64,000 nucleotides of DNA, taken from an uncultured Alistipes sp. Its GTDB lineage: Bacteria > Bacteroidota > Bacteroidia > Bacteroidales > Rikenellaceae. The stretch is from assembly GCA_944326035.1 (NCBI GenBank), contig CALVCS010000003.1, positions 1 through 64,000 of the forward strand. The letters are read 5' to 3'. Numbering within the stretch: the stretch's first letter is position 1; each line of letters begins with the position of its first letter. A program made the position numbers and the translations under genes. Under the pieces are notes generated by a model. The model had not been told where the DNA came from. It searched no databases and was given only the letters and a program-made list of their open reading frames with translations. Positions 18,429 through 26,253 of the stretch are shown one piece after another.

Positions 18429-20309
18429 CTATTCGATGCCTCTTTTACGTCGGACGGGGGCAGCGAATCCCACGGCTTGAATTTTTTTAGCGCCGTTTGC
18501 GGCGACTTCCGTTTCAATAATACCGGTCAGCACATCCGGTGCATCGTGTCTCAGGTTTGCCCGATAGAGACGTCGGTAGCAGACCAGATCGTGGTGGAAT
18601 TGGCTCCATCGGCGGGCCCAATCGACCGGCATTTTAATCATTTTAAGAACCGTTGCGGAGTTGGATAGGATCCGGGCCTCTTTGTTTCTGGCCTGGTGGA
18701 ACCATTCTATCCGAACTTTTGGGGCTTTTCGGGCGATGGCTCGGGCGAAGCCCCGTCCCCCGTTATTGCTTTCGATGCGAGCCACACGGGTGTCATTGGC
18801 TTCGAGCAGGTCGGCCACTTGGGGTTCGGTGATTTCCATGGGATCTCCGGTGTAGATGACGCCGGTCACATAGATGCTCCCATCCGCCCCCACGGCGTAG
18901 CAGACCGAGCAGAGGAAGTCCTTTCCCATATCGGCCGTATCGGTATAATTTCCTTTTTTCACGAGGGTTTCGGGGAGGTGTTCGTATACGTCGAAATTCG
19001 GGCCATAGAGCAAGCCTTCGGCGGGGGTGGGTTTTCCTTGGTAGAGGGTTTCGAACCAGAGGGGGTCGAGTTTTCGTTTCTGGTTGAGCAGGGCGAGGGA
19101 GTGTCGTTTGGGCCAGAGGGCTTCGCCTTCCCGTCGAGGGTCCAGGGGGGAAGGGGGTCCTGTTTTCACGGCCTCGAAGTGGAGGCTGTACCAGGTATCG
19201 GAGGGTGCCTCCTCGGGGTTGACGGACGAGGGAGAAGTTGCGAGCGGGGTTTTGGGAAGAGAGGTGGAGGCGCTTTCCGGAAGCGTTTTTGGAGGGATTT
19301 CGCCAAAGGGTGGAGAGGTCAGGAGGATTTCCTGGGCCAGCCGGTCAGATGAGAGGTCGTTGAGCGAGAGCAGGGATTGTGTCTTTTCGAGTCGGCCGAT
19401 CAGGTCATCCTCGTGCCATCGGGTTGACACGATCAGTTCTTGGGAGAGGTTGTGGAGGCGGGTTTTGACGACGCTGTTGTACCACTCCCAGACATTTTCG
19501 CGGACCAAGGGGGAGTTGGCTTCCAGGGCGTCTTTATAGAGGTCGTCGAGGATAAGAATGTCGACGGGGTTTCCGGTGAGGGCGCTTTCACGTCCCACGG
19601 CCATCAGTCCGCCGTCATGGCCTTTTATCTCGAATTCTTCGCGGTTACGGACGATTCCCGGGCTGTTTTTCCCGGGGGATTTGATGCCGGTTGCGGGGAA
19701 TATACGTTCATAGAGCGGGGTGTCGATCAGTTGTTGGATACGGCGGTTGAATCGGCCGGCGAGGGTTTGGCTGTAGGAGGCGAGGACGATTTTCAGGGAG
19801 GGATTCAGCCCCAGCAGATAGGCTGGAAGCAACCAGGAGGATGCGGTGGATTTGCCGTGTTGGGGGGGCATGGAGACGATCAGGTGTTTGATGGTTCCGT
19901 GGGCGAAGGCGTTCAGCACCTGATAATAGGTTTGGTGGAACGTTTCGAGAGAGAGGGAGGGTCGGACCGTTCGTACGAAATAGGGAAAGGCTCGGCGGGC
20001 CAATTCACGGGCGGCTTGTGCGGGGCTAGGCCATTTTAGGGGCGAAGGAGGAAGGGGACTGATCTGAGGTTTTGTTTTCGGACCGTTTTTGGGGGAGGGA
20101 AGGGGTGAAGAGGGTGGGTTCGGTTGGGGCTGGAGGGGAGGAAGATCGTCTGTGCGTGACGGGGTTGATGCGGGAGGAAGGCGTCGATGACGAGAGGTTT
20201 CTTCGGTCGAAGGAAGCGGGGAGAGGGTCGGCGTGGTGGAGCGATTCGGGACGGAGGGAGAGGGGGTCGACGGGGAGATGGACCGGTTGGTTGGATTCGT
20301 TTTTTTCAT
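18429..20309 (-). CDS. Phage terminase large subunit (orphan)
   Basis: TerL packages phage DNA with an ATPase and a nuclease domain. The ATPase has a Walker A-like MPPQHGKST near residue 146 and a Walker B LILDDLYKD near 252; a C-terminal RNase H-like nuclease region includes IESNNGGRGFARAIA. The start shown is the first ATG (MKKTNPTNRS); the frame also opens 39 codons earlier with GTG. The first 90 residues are Pro/Ser-rich, and another Pro/Ser-rich insert of about 60 residues lies after the ATPase motifs. No portal, capsid or tail gene is near. The conserved part begins almost exactly where the upstream small-subunit gene ends, leaving a dual-coded overlap of about 280 bases. Confidence 0.8.
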   Translation of the reverse strand: MKKTNPTNRSISPSTPSPSVPNRSTTPTLSPLPSTEETSRHRRLPPASTPSRTDDLPPLQPQPNPPSSPLPSPKNGPKTKPQISPLPPSPLKWPSPAQAARELARRAFPYFVRTVRPSLSLETFHQTYYQVLNAFAHGTIKHLIVSMPPQHGKSTASSWLLPAYLLGLNPSLKIVLASYSQTLAGRFNRRIQQLIDTPLYERIFPATGIKSPGKNSPGIVRNREEFEIKGHDGGLMAVGRESALTGNPVDILILDDLYKDALEANSPLVRENVWEWYNSVVKTRLHNLSQELIVSTRWHEDDLIGRLEKTQSLLSLNDLSSDRLAQEILLTSPPFGEIPPKTLPESASTSLPKTPLATSPSSVNPEEAPSDTWYSLHFEAVKTGPPSPLDPRREGEALWPKRHSLALLNQKRKLDPLWFETLYQGKPTPAEGLLYGPNFDVYEHLPETLVKKGNYTDTADMGKDFLCSVCYAVGADGSIYVTGVIYTGDPMEITEPQVADLLEANDTRVARIESNNGGRGFARAIARKAPKVRIEWFHQARNKEARILSNSATVLKMIKMPVDWARRWSQFHHDLVCYRRLYRANLRHDAPDVLTGIIETEVAANGAKKIQAVGFAAPVRRKRGIE

Positions 20310-20943
20310 GGGAGGAGGCTGAAAACGGGACAGAGACGGAAGAATCGGGAGAAAGGGATTGAGATAGAGAGTTGGAGGGCTCGGAGAGGGTATTGGCCGG
20401 GAGCGAAGAGACCGGTTGAACGGCACCGGCGCTTTGAGAAATTGGAGGCGGGGGCAAACGGTTTTCCGGAGGGTTTTCCGGACGAGTCGTATCGGAGGAA
20501 GGAACCTCTTTTTGCAACCATCCTGCGAGCTCTTCGAGGGTTTGTTCGGAGAGGGCGGACAGATCGGGATCCTCTTCGGGAGGGGGCGGTGTTGCGAGGG
20601 GTTTGAGTTGCCAGACGGTTGGATTGAGGTTGGTTAAGATAAACTGGATAGCGGCCAGATCGGGCCCCACCCGTTTCCGGGTCACGACGATGCTGCGTAC
20701 GTTTTTTTCGCCATTGGGGCCTATGTCGAAGGTCTCTTTTTTTTCGTGGACGAGGTATCCGCGGGCACATCGGGCCAGACCCAGCAGGGCGTTTTGTTGG
20801 ATTTTCGCTTTGAGCGCTTCGAGATCGGGTTGATTTTTTGGGGGCGCTGGCGTTTCGGAGGGGATGCGGTCTTTGGAAGGGAATGTTTCAGTGGAGGCGG
20901 AAGTGCTTTCGTGTGGGGATTTGAGGGGGCAAGGAGGCGTCAT
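20026..20943 (-). CDS. Probable terminase small subunit with Pro/Ser-rich tail
   Basis: The 305-residue protein has one ordered region, about residues 38-112 (DLEALKAKIQQNALLGLARCARG to LNPTVWQLKP). Its pattern recalls the helical DNA-binding part of phage terminase small subunits, which often end in a similar NRxPxxW motif. The remaining 190 residues are dominated by Pro and Ser and should be disordered. Its 3' part is read in another frame as the N-terminus of the large subunit. Assignment rests on this weak motif and on position immediately before terL. Confidence 0.5.
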   Translation of the reverse strand: MTPPCPLKSPHESTSASTETFPSKDRIPSETPAPPKNQPDLEALKAKIQQNALLGLARCARGYLVHEKKETFDIGPNGEKNVRSIVVTRKRVGPDLAAIQFILTNLNPTVWQLKPLATPPPPEEDPDLSALSEQTLEELAGWLQKEVPSSDTTRPENPPENRLPPPPISQSAGAVQPVSSLPANTLSEPSNSLSQSLSPDSSVSVPFSASSHEKNESNQPVHLPVDPLSLRPESLHHADPLPASFDRRNLSSSTPSSRINPVTHRRSSSPPAPTEPTLFTPSLPQKRSENKTSDQSPSSFAPKMA

Positions 20944-21263
20944 AACGAGTGAACATTAAGATGGTCGGGCTAAGAAAAAGAGGGGGGAATATCAGAAAAA
21001 GGGAGCGCACGCTCTCCCCGACTTCACTCTGAGGGCGAAGGAGCTTAGACCTGGGATCTGTCCGGGTGGACAGGTCCGATGAAATCAGAGGAAAGGCAAG
21101 CGATCGATTCCGCAAAGGGCGTCCCCGGGGTGAGCAGAGGGAATCGAGGAGGGGAGAGGGGTGGTTGGTAGGGAGCGTCCTCCCGGTGGGATGGTTTCCA
21201 CCCGGAATAGGTTAATTTTCAGTAGATCGTAGAGGTCAACGTATTCCGTGCGCTGGATATGGG
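20944..21263. other. Gap upstream of the terminase genes
   Basis: 320 bases without a recognisable gene. It is purine-rich on the plus strand near 20970-21010 and contains one short hairpin, GTCC-GGGTGGACAGG near 21060. No clear promoter box was found. Confidence 0.3.
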
Positions 21264-21545
21264 TTATTGGGCTTTTAGGGCCAGGTGCTGGCTCAAAGTT
21301 TCCCAATCGAAATCATTTTCCGTGTCGCCGTCCGGGGTATTGAGGTAGAATTCCCACCAGACGGGGCAGTTATTGCGATATTGTTGCGAGTCCGGGTCTC
21401 GGTATATGATGAGGGAGCAGCACAATTCGGCGTGATAGTTTTCGTCGTCGTAGGCTATTCGGGTATTCACGAAATTTTGATGTTGGATGAGGGCGGCTAA
21501 TTGGGAGGCCAGGTTTAGGTAGGCCTGTTCATGGATTGTGATCAT
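21264..21545 (-). CDS. Conserved-looking hypothetical protein, 93 residues
   Basis: A small soluble protein starting MITIHEQAYLNLASQLAALI. It shows an alternating strand-like pattern in the middle (AELCCSLIIYRD, VWWEFYLNTPDG) and an acidic C-terminus. No family was recognised. Codon use and the regular hydrophobic pattern suggest a real gene. It lies between the terminase pair and the divergent CI-like repressor, so it may belong to the same phage-derived module. Confidence 0.55.
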   Translation of the reverse strand: MITIHEQAYLNLASQLAALIQHQNFVNTRIAYDDENYHAELCCSLIIYRDPDSQQYRNNCPVWWEFYLNTPDGDTENDFDWETLSQHLALKAQ

Positions 21546-21636
21546 GGGCGAGCGATAAGAATGGGTGTAAAAGTAGCGGGTAGGGGGTATGAACCGTTTC
21601 TTTATTTTTTGAAAAAAAGGTTTTTCCCTTGAGATA

Positions 21637-21667
21637 TTGCCCGTTAAAGAAAAATTATTTAACTTTG
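21637..21667 (+). promoter_or_regulatory. Promoter of the CI/LexA-like repressor
   Basis: TTG at 21637-21639 and TAACTTTG at 21660-21667 are separated by 20 bases, matching the Bacteroidetes consensus. Confidence 0.6.
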
Positions 21668-21682
21668 TAGAGCAAATATAAG

Positions 21683-21695
21683 TTCAATAATTGAA
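21683..21695. promoter_or_regulatory. Operator-like palindrome
   Basis: TTCAATAATTGAA is a perfect 13-base palindrome placed 16 bases after the -7 box and before the repressor ATG at 21730. Its position suits autorepression by the downstream HTH protein. Confidence 0.45.
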
Positions 21696-21729
21696 TTTTC
21701 AAAATCACGGATCTAAAACGACGATAAAT

Positions 21730-22416
21730 ATGCCGGAATTGGATATTAACAAGCGCCTTCGGATGATCCGCAAGGAGTTGAATCTGACGCAGGAGCAGTT
21801 AGCGTTTAAGTTAGGGATCGGGAAGAGTGCGTTATCGATGATTGAGACGGGACGGGCGTCGTTATCGGAGCGGAACAAGCACATCATCCTTCAAGAATTG
21901 AACGTTAATGCGATGTGGTTGGAGACGGGTCGGGGTCCGATGTTCAATGAGCATCGTCCGCAGGAGGTTTTTTTGCGTTCGACGGATCGGATGATGCCGA
22001 TGCAGAGTGTTCCGTTGTACAATATCGAGGGGACGGCGGGTTTGGTTCCTCTGTTTTTGGAGCAGCAGCATGTCGAGCCGGTGGATTATATTCACATTCC
22101 GAATTTACCGCGTTGTGACGGGGCGATTTATGTGGTAGGGGACAGCATGTATCCGTTGCTCAAGAGCGGGGATATTGTGTTGTACAAGCAGTTGCACAGC
22201 ATCGAGGATGTTTTTTGGGGGGATATGTATTTGTTGTCGATCGACATTGACGGGGAGGAGTATGTGACGGTGAAGTACCTGCAGAAGTCGGATAAGCCGG
22301 GATATGTTCGTTTGGTGAGTCAGAATCCGCACCATGCGGACAAGGATGTTCCGGTAGAGAAGATTCGGGCCTTGGCCTTTGTGAAGGCGAGCATTCGGAT
22401 GAACTCCATGCGTTAA
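21730..22416 (+). CDS. XRE-family repressor with S24 (LexA/CI-like) peptidase domain
   Basis: A 228-residue protein from the ATG giving MPELDINKRLRMIRKE (the frame opens earlier with TTG). Residues 5-65 are a lambda-repressor-type HTH (LTQEQLAFKLGIGKSALSMIETGRAS). The C-terminal half is an S24 fold with the catalytic Ser139 in VVGDSMYPLLKSGD and the partner Lys182 in YVTVKYLQ. Autocleavage upon DNA damage is possible; an Ala-Gly-like bond may be GTAGLV near residue 106. This is the architecture of phage CI repressors and of many cellular stress regulators in Bacteroidetes. It is divergent from the small unknown gene and the terminase pair. Confidence 0.88.
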   Translation: MPELDINKRLRMIRKELNLTQEQLAFKLGIGKSALSMIETGRASLSERNKHIILQELNVNAMWLETGRGPMFNEHRPQEVFLRSTDRMMPMQSVPLYNIEGTAGLVPLFLEQQHVEPVDYIHIPNLPRCDGAIYVVGDSMYPLLKSGDIVLYKQLHSIEDVFWGDMYLLSIDIDGEEYVTVKYLQKSDKPGYVRLVSQNPHHADKDVPVEKIRALAFVKASIRMNSMR

Positions 22417-22532
22417 GTTAGGGTGCAAAGAGGGACGGAGGCCAGGTTTTTTGGGGGGGAGCTACGTTGATGCCGAGCGCTTTGTTTTTGGAGAGAATCG
22501 ACCGAAAAACCCGAAATTATTTGTTTCTTTGT

Positions 22533-22560
22533 AAACGGGACCGAATAGAAGGTCCCGTTT
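22533..22560 (+). promoter_or_regulatory. 5'-leader hairpin of ung
   Basis: AAACGGGACC at 22533-22542 pairs perfectly with GGTCCCGTTT around an eight-base loop, ending 12 bases before the ung ATG. A -7-like TTTCTTTG (22524-22531) immediately precedes it, so the hairpin would sit at the very 5' end of the ung mRNA or just at its start point. Confidence 0.45.
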
Positions 22561-22572
22561 AAGCATTGGATT

Positions 22573-23235
22573 ATGGAGGTAAAGATAGCCCCGGAATGGA
22601 AGGCCTTGTTGGGCGAGGAGTTCGAGAAGCCCTATTTTGCGGATTTGGTCCATTTTGTGAAGCATGAGTATGCCACACGGCGTATTTATCCGGCGGGTCG
22701 GAACATTTTTCGGGCGTTGGATAAGTGTTTGCCGGACGATATACGGGTGGTGATCATCGGTCAGGATCCCTATCATGGCGAGGGGCAGGCCAATGGCCTC
22801 TGTTTTTCGGTCAATGACGGGATTCCGTTTCCGCCCTCTCTGATCAATATTTTCAAGGAGGTACAGGCCGATACGGGGGCACCCTATCCGACCAGCGGGA
22901 ATCTGGACCGGTGGGCGGAACAGGGGGTGTTGTTGCTCAATGCGGTATTGACGGTTCGGGCTCATGAGGCGGCCTCTCACGCGGGTCGGGGCTGGGAGCA
23001 GTTCACCGATGCGGTGGTACAGGCCATTGCCCGTCATCGGGAGGGGATCGTCTATATGTTGTGGGGAGCCTATGCCCAACGCAAAGGGGCGATGGTCGAT
23101 CCGAAGCGGAACTGTATTTTGAAGAGCGTTCATCCCTCGCCTTTATCGGCTCATCGCGGTTTTTTAGGGTGTCATCACTTTTCGCAGGCCAATGCCTACC
23201 TGACGGCTCACGGACAGCCCCCCATTGTGTGGTAG
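22573..23235 (+). CDS. ung: Uracil-DNA glycosylase
   Basis: Ung removes uracil from DNA to start base excision repair. The 220-residue protein has all family-1 motifs: the water-activating GQDPYHGEGQANGLCFSV with Asp near residue 66, the Pro-rich loop PFPPSLINIFKE, the uracil-binding LLLNAVLTV, and the Leu-intercalation loop HPSPLSAHRGFLG with His near 187. Length is normal. The ATG start is 12 bases after a leader hairpin. A strong terminator follows. Confidence 0.97.
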   Translation: MEVKIAPEWKALLGEEFEKPYFADLVHFVKHEYATRRIYPAGRNIFRALDKCLPDDIRVVIIGQDPYHGEGQANGLCFSVNDGIPFPPSLINIFKEVQADTGAPYPTSGNLDRWAEQGVLLLNAVLTVRAHEAASHAGRGWEQFTDAVVQAIARHREGIVYMLWGAYAQRKGAMVDPKRNCILKSVHPSPLSAHRGFLGCHHFSQANAYLTAHGQPPIVW

Positions 23236-23308
23236 GGGCAGGGATCCCTCTCCTTCGTAACGGCAGGTGAACGGCTGCGTAGGCAAGCTTCGTTTAGGAA
23301 TAAAACAG

Positions 23309-23337
23309 GTCGGCCACTCCCTCAAGGAGTGGCCGAC
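23309..23337. terminator. Bidirectional terminator
   Basis: A perfect 12-bp stem (GTCGGCCACTCC and complement) with a five-base loop, T run on the right and A run on the left. It separates the convergent ung and coiled-coil protein genes. Confidence 0.85.
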
Positions 23338-23418
23338 TTTTATGTACGTGCCGGTTTCGACGGCAAACGATGGACAGAGATGCAGCCCCTGTTCCGACCG
23401 GAGGGACAGCTCGACTCT

Positions 23419-24354
23419 TTATCGGAGGATGATTTCGTTGGATCCGATCAGGTGTCCGTCGATAAAGATCCGGACGCTGTATTTTCCGGCGGTAATCCCG
23501 GCTCCGTTATAGAAGAGGCTGACATAGAGGTCGTCATTTTGGTAGTCGACCTGTCGGGTGGCCGAGTAGGTAATCATGTCGCCTTCATAATCGAAGAGGT
23601 CGTTGCTGGAGTTGGCTAGGATATAGCCGTCCGGGCCGGTAATTTGGGCGTAGACATTTCGTTCGCCGGGGGTTGTCAGTTCATTGCCGACCAGCACGAA
23701 GTCGACCCTCAGACGGGCGGCCCGATTGGCTCTGGAGACGACTTTATCCGAGTTGTTGAGGGCGAGCAGGGCGATATCGCGAGCTCGGATCACGGCCCCT
23801 TTCTGGACTTTGGTGCTCAGTTCCGAGGCTTTTTCTTCGGCCATATCGGCTCTCAGACGGGCCGAGGTGATCTGTTTTCGGAGGCTGACGTTTTCGGAGC
23901 CGAGTTTTTGGTTAAGGGTATTGAGGGAGTCGATCTGATGGATATATCCTTCCATCACGGTTCTCATATAGCCCAACCGTTTTTCGTAGTCTTTGATTTT
24001 TTTGCGGCTCCAGCTCCGTTCGTTTTTGAGTCGTTCCAGCAGGGAGTCGGCTTTAAACCGTTCGGCTTCGAGGTGTTGGTTGATGGTATCGTTTTCGGTC
24101 TGGAGGCTATCGTACTGGCCGAGCATACGGGTCAGGCGATTGGTCAGGGTATCCCGTTCTTCGGCGAAGACGGCGTTCATTTGTCTCACTTGGGTGAAGT
24201 ACATCACCGAGAGACCGGCCAGGATCAGCGCCAGGATCACGATCATGATTTTAAGGCCCTTAATAGATTTTTGTTGAGAGTCTCCCTGTTGGTAGTAGGG
24301 GTCATTACCGTAGTTATCGTACCGGGGGTCGTAATTGTCGTTATAGTTTTCCAT
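23419..24354 (-). CDS. Membrane-anchored coiled-coil protein of unknown function
   Basis: A 311-residue protein with a Tyr/Asn/Asp-rich cytoplasmic start (first 28 residues), one membrane helix near 35-53 (IMIVILALILAGLSVMYF), a long coiled coil from about 60 to 190 with Leu heptads, and a C-terminal beta domain (about 205-311, ending GHLIGSNEIILR) that should lie in the periplasm. The arrangement suggests an envelope scaffold or a spanning adaptor. No named family was recognised. It has its own promoter and is followed by a terminator. Confidence 0.75.
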   Translation of the reverse strand: MENYNDNYDPRYDNYGNDPYYQQGDSQQKSIKGLKIMIVILALILAGLSVMYFTQVRQMNAVFAEERDTLTNRLTRMLGQYDSLQTENDTINQHLEAERFKADSLLERLKNERSWSRKKIKDYEKRLGYMRTVMEGYIHQIDSLNTLNQKLGSENVSLRKQITSARLRADMAEEKASELSTKVQKGAVIRARDIALLALNNSDKVVSRANRAARLRVDFVLVGNELTTPGERNVYAQITGPDGYILANSSNDLFDYEGDMITYSATRQVDYQNDDLYVSLFYNGAGITAGKYSVRIFIDGHLIGSNEIILR

Positions 24355-24378
24355 ACGTTGGTAGGTTTCTCACATGCG

Positions 24379-24386
24379 CAAAGATA
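24379..24386 (-). promoter_or_regulatory. Bacteroidetes -7 box of the coiled-coil protein gene
   Basis: The minus strand reads TATCTTTG, an exact consensus match, 25 bases upstream of the start codon. Confidence 0.5.
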
Positions 24387-24398
24387 GAAAAATATCCC

Positions 24399-24761
24399 TT
24401 ATAACAATCTGGTGGTGATCAGATCTTCGGAGAAGAGGGCGGTAAAATAGATATCCCGGATAAAGGATTTGGGTTTGACGACTCTCCAACCCGTTTCGGC
24501 GAGGTATTGATACGCATCGGGAAGGGAGGTTCGTTGGGCGGGTGCGGTTTGTCGTTTGATGATGGGGGTATCGATGGTTTGGAAGAACCGTCTCATGGCC
24601 ACGTCGATATATCGGTCGGTTCCTTTGAGGAGCACGGCCAGTCGGAGTTCATCTCCCTGGGGGGATGTTTCCCGGACCACGCCCCACTGCAGGGGGAAGC
24701 GGGCGGGTATTTCGAAGTAGTGCCGGAAGAATTTGAGGGTATTGAAGGAGGGGTTTTTCAT
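24399..24761 (-). CDS. Hypothetical protein, 120 residues
   Basis: From the ATG giving MKNPSFNTLKFFRHYFEIP, four bases after the stop of the preceding membrane protein gene; a longer frame overlaps that gene and is less likely. The protein is basic and soluble, with strand-like stretches (LQWGVVRET, ELRLAVLLKGTDRYIDVAM) and a Trp/Lys-rich C-terminal part. No family was recognised. Tight spacing indicates one operon with the upstream seven-helix-like membrane protein. Confidence 0.6.
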   Translation of the reverse strand: MKNPSFNTLKFFRHYFEIPARFPLQWGVVRETSPQGDELRLAVLLKGTDRYIDVAMRRFFQTIDTPIIKRQTAPAQRTSLPDAYQYLAETGWRVVKPKSFIRDIYFTALFSEDLITTRLL

Positions 24762-24765
24762 GAGC

Positions 24766-25944
24766 TTACCAATATCGGTTAAAGTCGCCCGAATCGCCAC
24801 GTTTTCCCCAATGGGATCCGTCGGAGAAGTCGATATAGCCGTTGTTTCCGTCTTTAAAGAGTTGGCGGGTTATGCCGTTTTCGTAATCGAAATATTCGAC
24901 GATCTCATCGCCGTCCGAGGAAGCTCCTCCGAACCGTTTGCTGCTGAGGCCCTGGATCACGATTTTGGCGATTATGAGCCAGAGGACGATTTCCATGATT
25001 CGGCTAAAGGCTTCCAGAGAGACGTAGCACAGGAGGGGGACCCCGGTCAGCAGGATCAGCAGGATCAGCAGGGCGGAGAGGATCGAGCGATGGCGGATCA
25101 CGTGTCGGAGGCTGAAACCGAGGTAGATCAGTACGGCGATAGCGATTCCTATTTGGGCTTCGAATTTCCAGTTCACCTGCCAGGTATCGAGGATGAGGAT
25201 GAGCCAGGTTCCCACGAACGAGACGAGGAGGGCCATTCCGTAATCGAAATAGCGGTAATTGGTTTTTTGCATCCCGGCGAGACTGGCGACGACGCTGTTC
25301 AGCAAGACGAGCTGGATGCCGATCCAGAGCAGCATGCCGGCTAATCCGCCGATCATTTTCAGGAAACCGACTTCTCTCCAGCGGCTGAACCAGAGGGGGT
25401 CGTCGAGGGTGTAGACGATATAGAGTTCGAGGGCACACCACACCAGGGTCAAAACGCCGGTAGCGAGGGCGACGCCTTTTCGTTTCATGCGGTCCCGGAT
25501 CTGCCAGAAGATGAGGTTGAGGGGTTTGGCGACGCACAGCAGCAGCAACAGGTTTCCCAGCGCCAGGCCGAAGATCAGGGAGATGGACTGTTCGGGGAGG
25601 GAGGGGTTGGCCGATGTGCCGTCGGGATCGAGGTTTGCTTCGGTGGGTTCGAGGCACTTCATCCATTCGGGGGATTCCAGGTGCAGGATTCCCTCTTGTC
25701 CCTGATATTCGACGAAGGTGACGGGTTCAGAAACAGATCCGTCGGTTTGCGGCAGGGGTTGATGGAAGAGGGTGACAAAGACCTTATCGCCTCGTTTGAG
25801 GTATCCGATGACTTCGTCGTCGTGGTTATAGACGGGGATTTTGTCGGCTTTTCGGGTGACGACATAGGTTCCTTCCTGTGCGGACAGCGTCCCTCCGATG
25901 AGGAGGAGCAGGCATAACATCCATCGCGCGATGAAATTTTTCAT
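24766..25944 (-). CDS. Secreted-start polytopic membrane protein of unknown function
   Basis: A 392-residue protein with a signal peptide (MKNFIARWMLCLLLLIGGTLSAQ), a small beta domain near 25-90 that recalls an SH3-like fold (VYNHDDEVIGYLKRGDKVFV), then about seven membrane helices between residues 120 and 335, and a hydrophilic C-terminus rich in Asp and Gly. This suggests a sensor-like periplasmic domain attached to a membrane module. No family was recognised. It is the first gene of a two-gene unit. Confidence 0.7.
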   Translation of the reverse strand: MKNFIARWMLCLLLLIGGTLSAQEGTYVVTRKADKIPVYNHDDEVIGYLKRGDKVFVTLFHQPLPQTDGSVSEPVTFVEYQGQEGILHLESPEWMKCLEPTEANLDPDGTSANPSLPEQSISLIFGLALGNLLLLLCVAKPLNLIFWQIRDRMKRKGVALATGVLTLVWCALELYIVYTLDDPLWFSRWREVGFLKMIGGLAGMLLWIGIQLVLLNSVVASLAGMQKTNYRYFDYGMALLVSFVGTWLILILDTWQVNWKFEAQIGIAIAVLIYLGFSLRHVIRHRSILSALLILLILLTGVPLLCYVSLEAFSRIMEIVLWLIIAKIVIQGLSSKRFGGASSDGDEIVEYFDYENGITRQLFKDGNNGYIDFSDGSHWGKRGDSGDFNRYW

Positions 25945-25966
25945 AGAGAGATTCTTGGTGGCTGCT

Positions 25967-25974
25967 CAAAGATA
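25967..25974 (-). promoter_or_regulatory. Bacteroidetes -7 box of the polytopic protein gene
   Basis: The minus strand reads TATCTTTG, an exact match, 23 bases before the start codon. Confidence 0.5.
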
Positions 25975-26020
25975 GCAAAATCCTGCTATATAACGACGTA
26001 AGACGGTTATTTTTCGAGGT

Positions 26021-26100
26021 CCGGTCGGTTGGTTGAGGGTTGGTTGAGGGTGGTCGGGAGTTGTCGAGGGTTGGTCGAGGCCCGGTTGGTTGGTCGGTCG
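26021..26100 (+). repeat. G-rich imperfect repeat (GGTTGGTTGAGGG-like)
   Basis: About 80 bases of the plus strand consist of GGTTG, GAGGG, GGTCGG and related words repeated with a period of 10 to 12. It lies upstream of the -7 box at 25967-25974. The many closely spaced G runs could form a G-quadruplex. No reading frame is apparent. Confidence 0.6.
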
Positions 26101-26224
26101 GAACGGTGTATTCCCTCCCGATTGCGTGAGGCGATCGCTTCCGGTTGTTAGCCGAGGGGACATCCTCGGTTTTGTAAGGGAAGCGCTTTCGGACGCTTAT
26201 AGAGGGAGATATTCCCGATTTTTG

Positions 26225-26240
26225 GCAGGAGTGGTCCTGC
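26225..26240. terminator. Short hairpin after the DUF3108 gene
   Basis: GCAGGA and TCCTGC pair around GTGG, with A/T runs on both flanks, just downstream of the DUF3108 stop codon. Confidence 0.5.
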
Positions 26241-26253
26241 GTTTTTAAAGGGG

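Noticed and set aside
24399..24800. Longer start for the 120-residue hypothetical gene
   Set aside because: The first 13 codons overlap the end of the preceding gene; the ATG at 24761 gives normal spacing.
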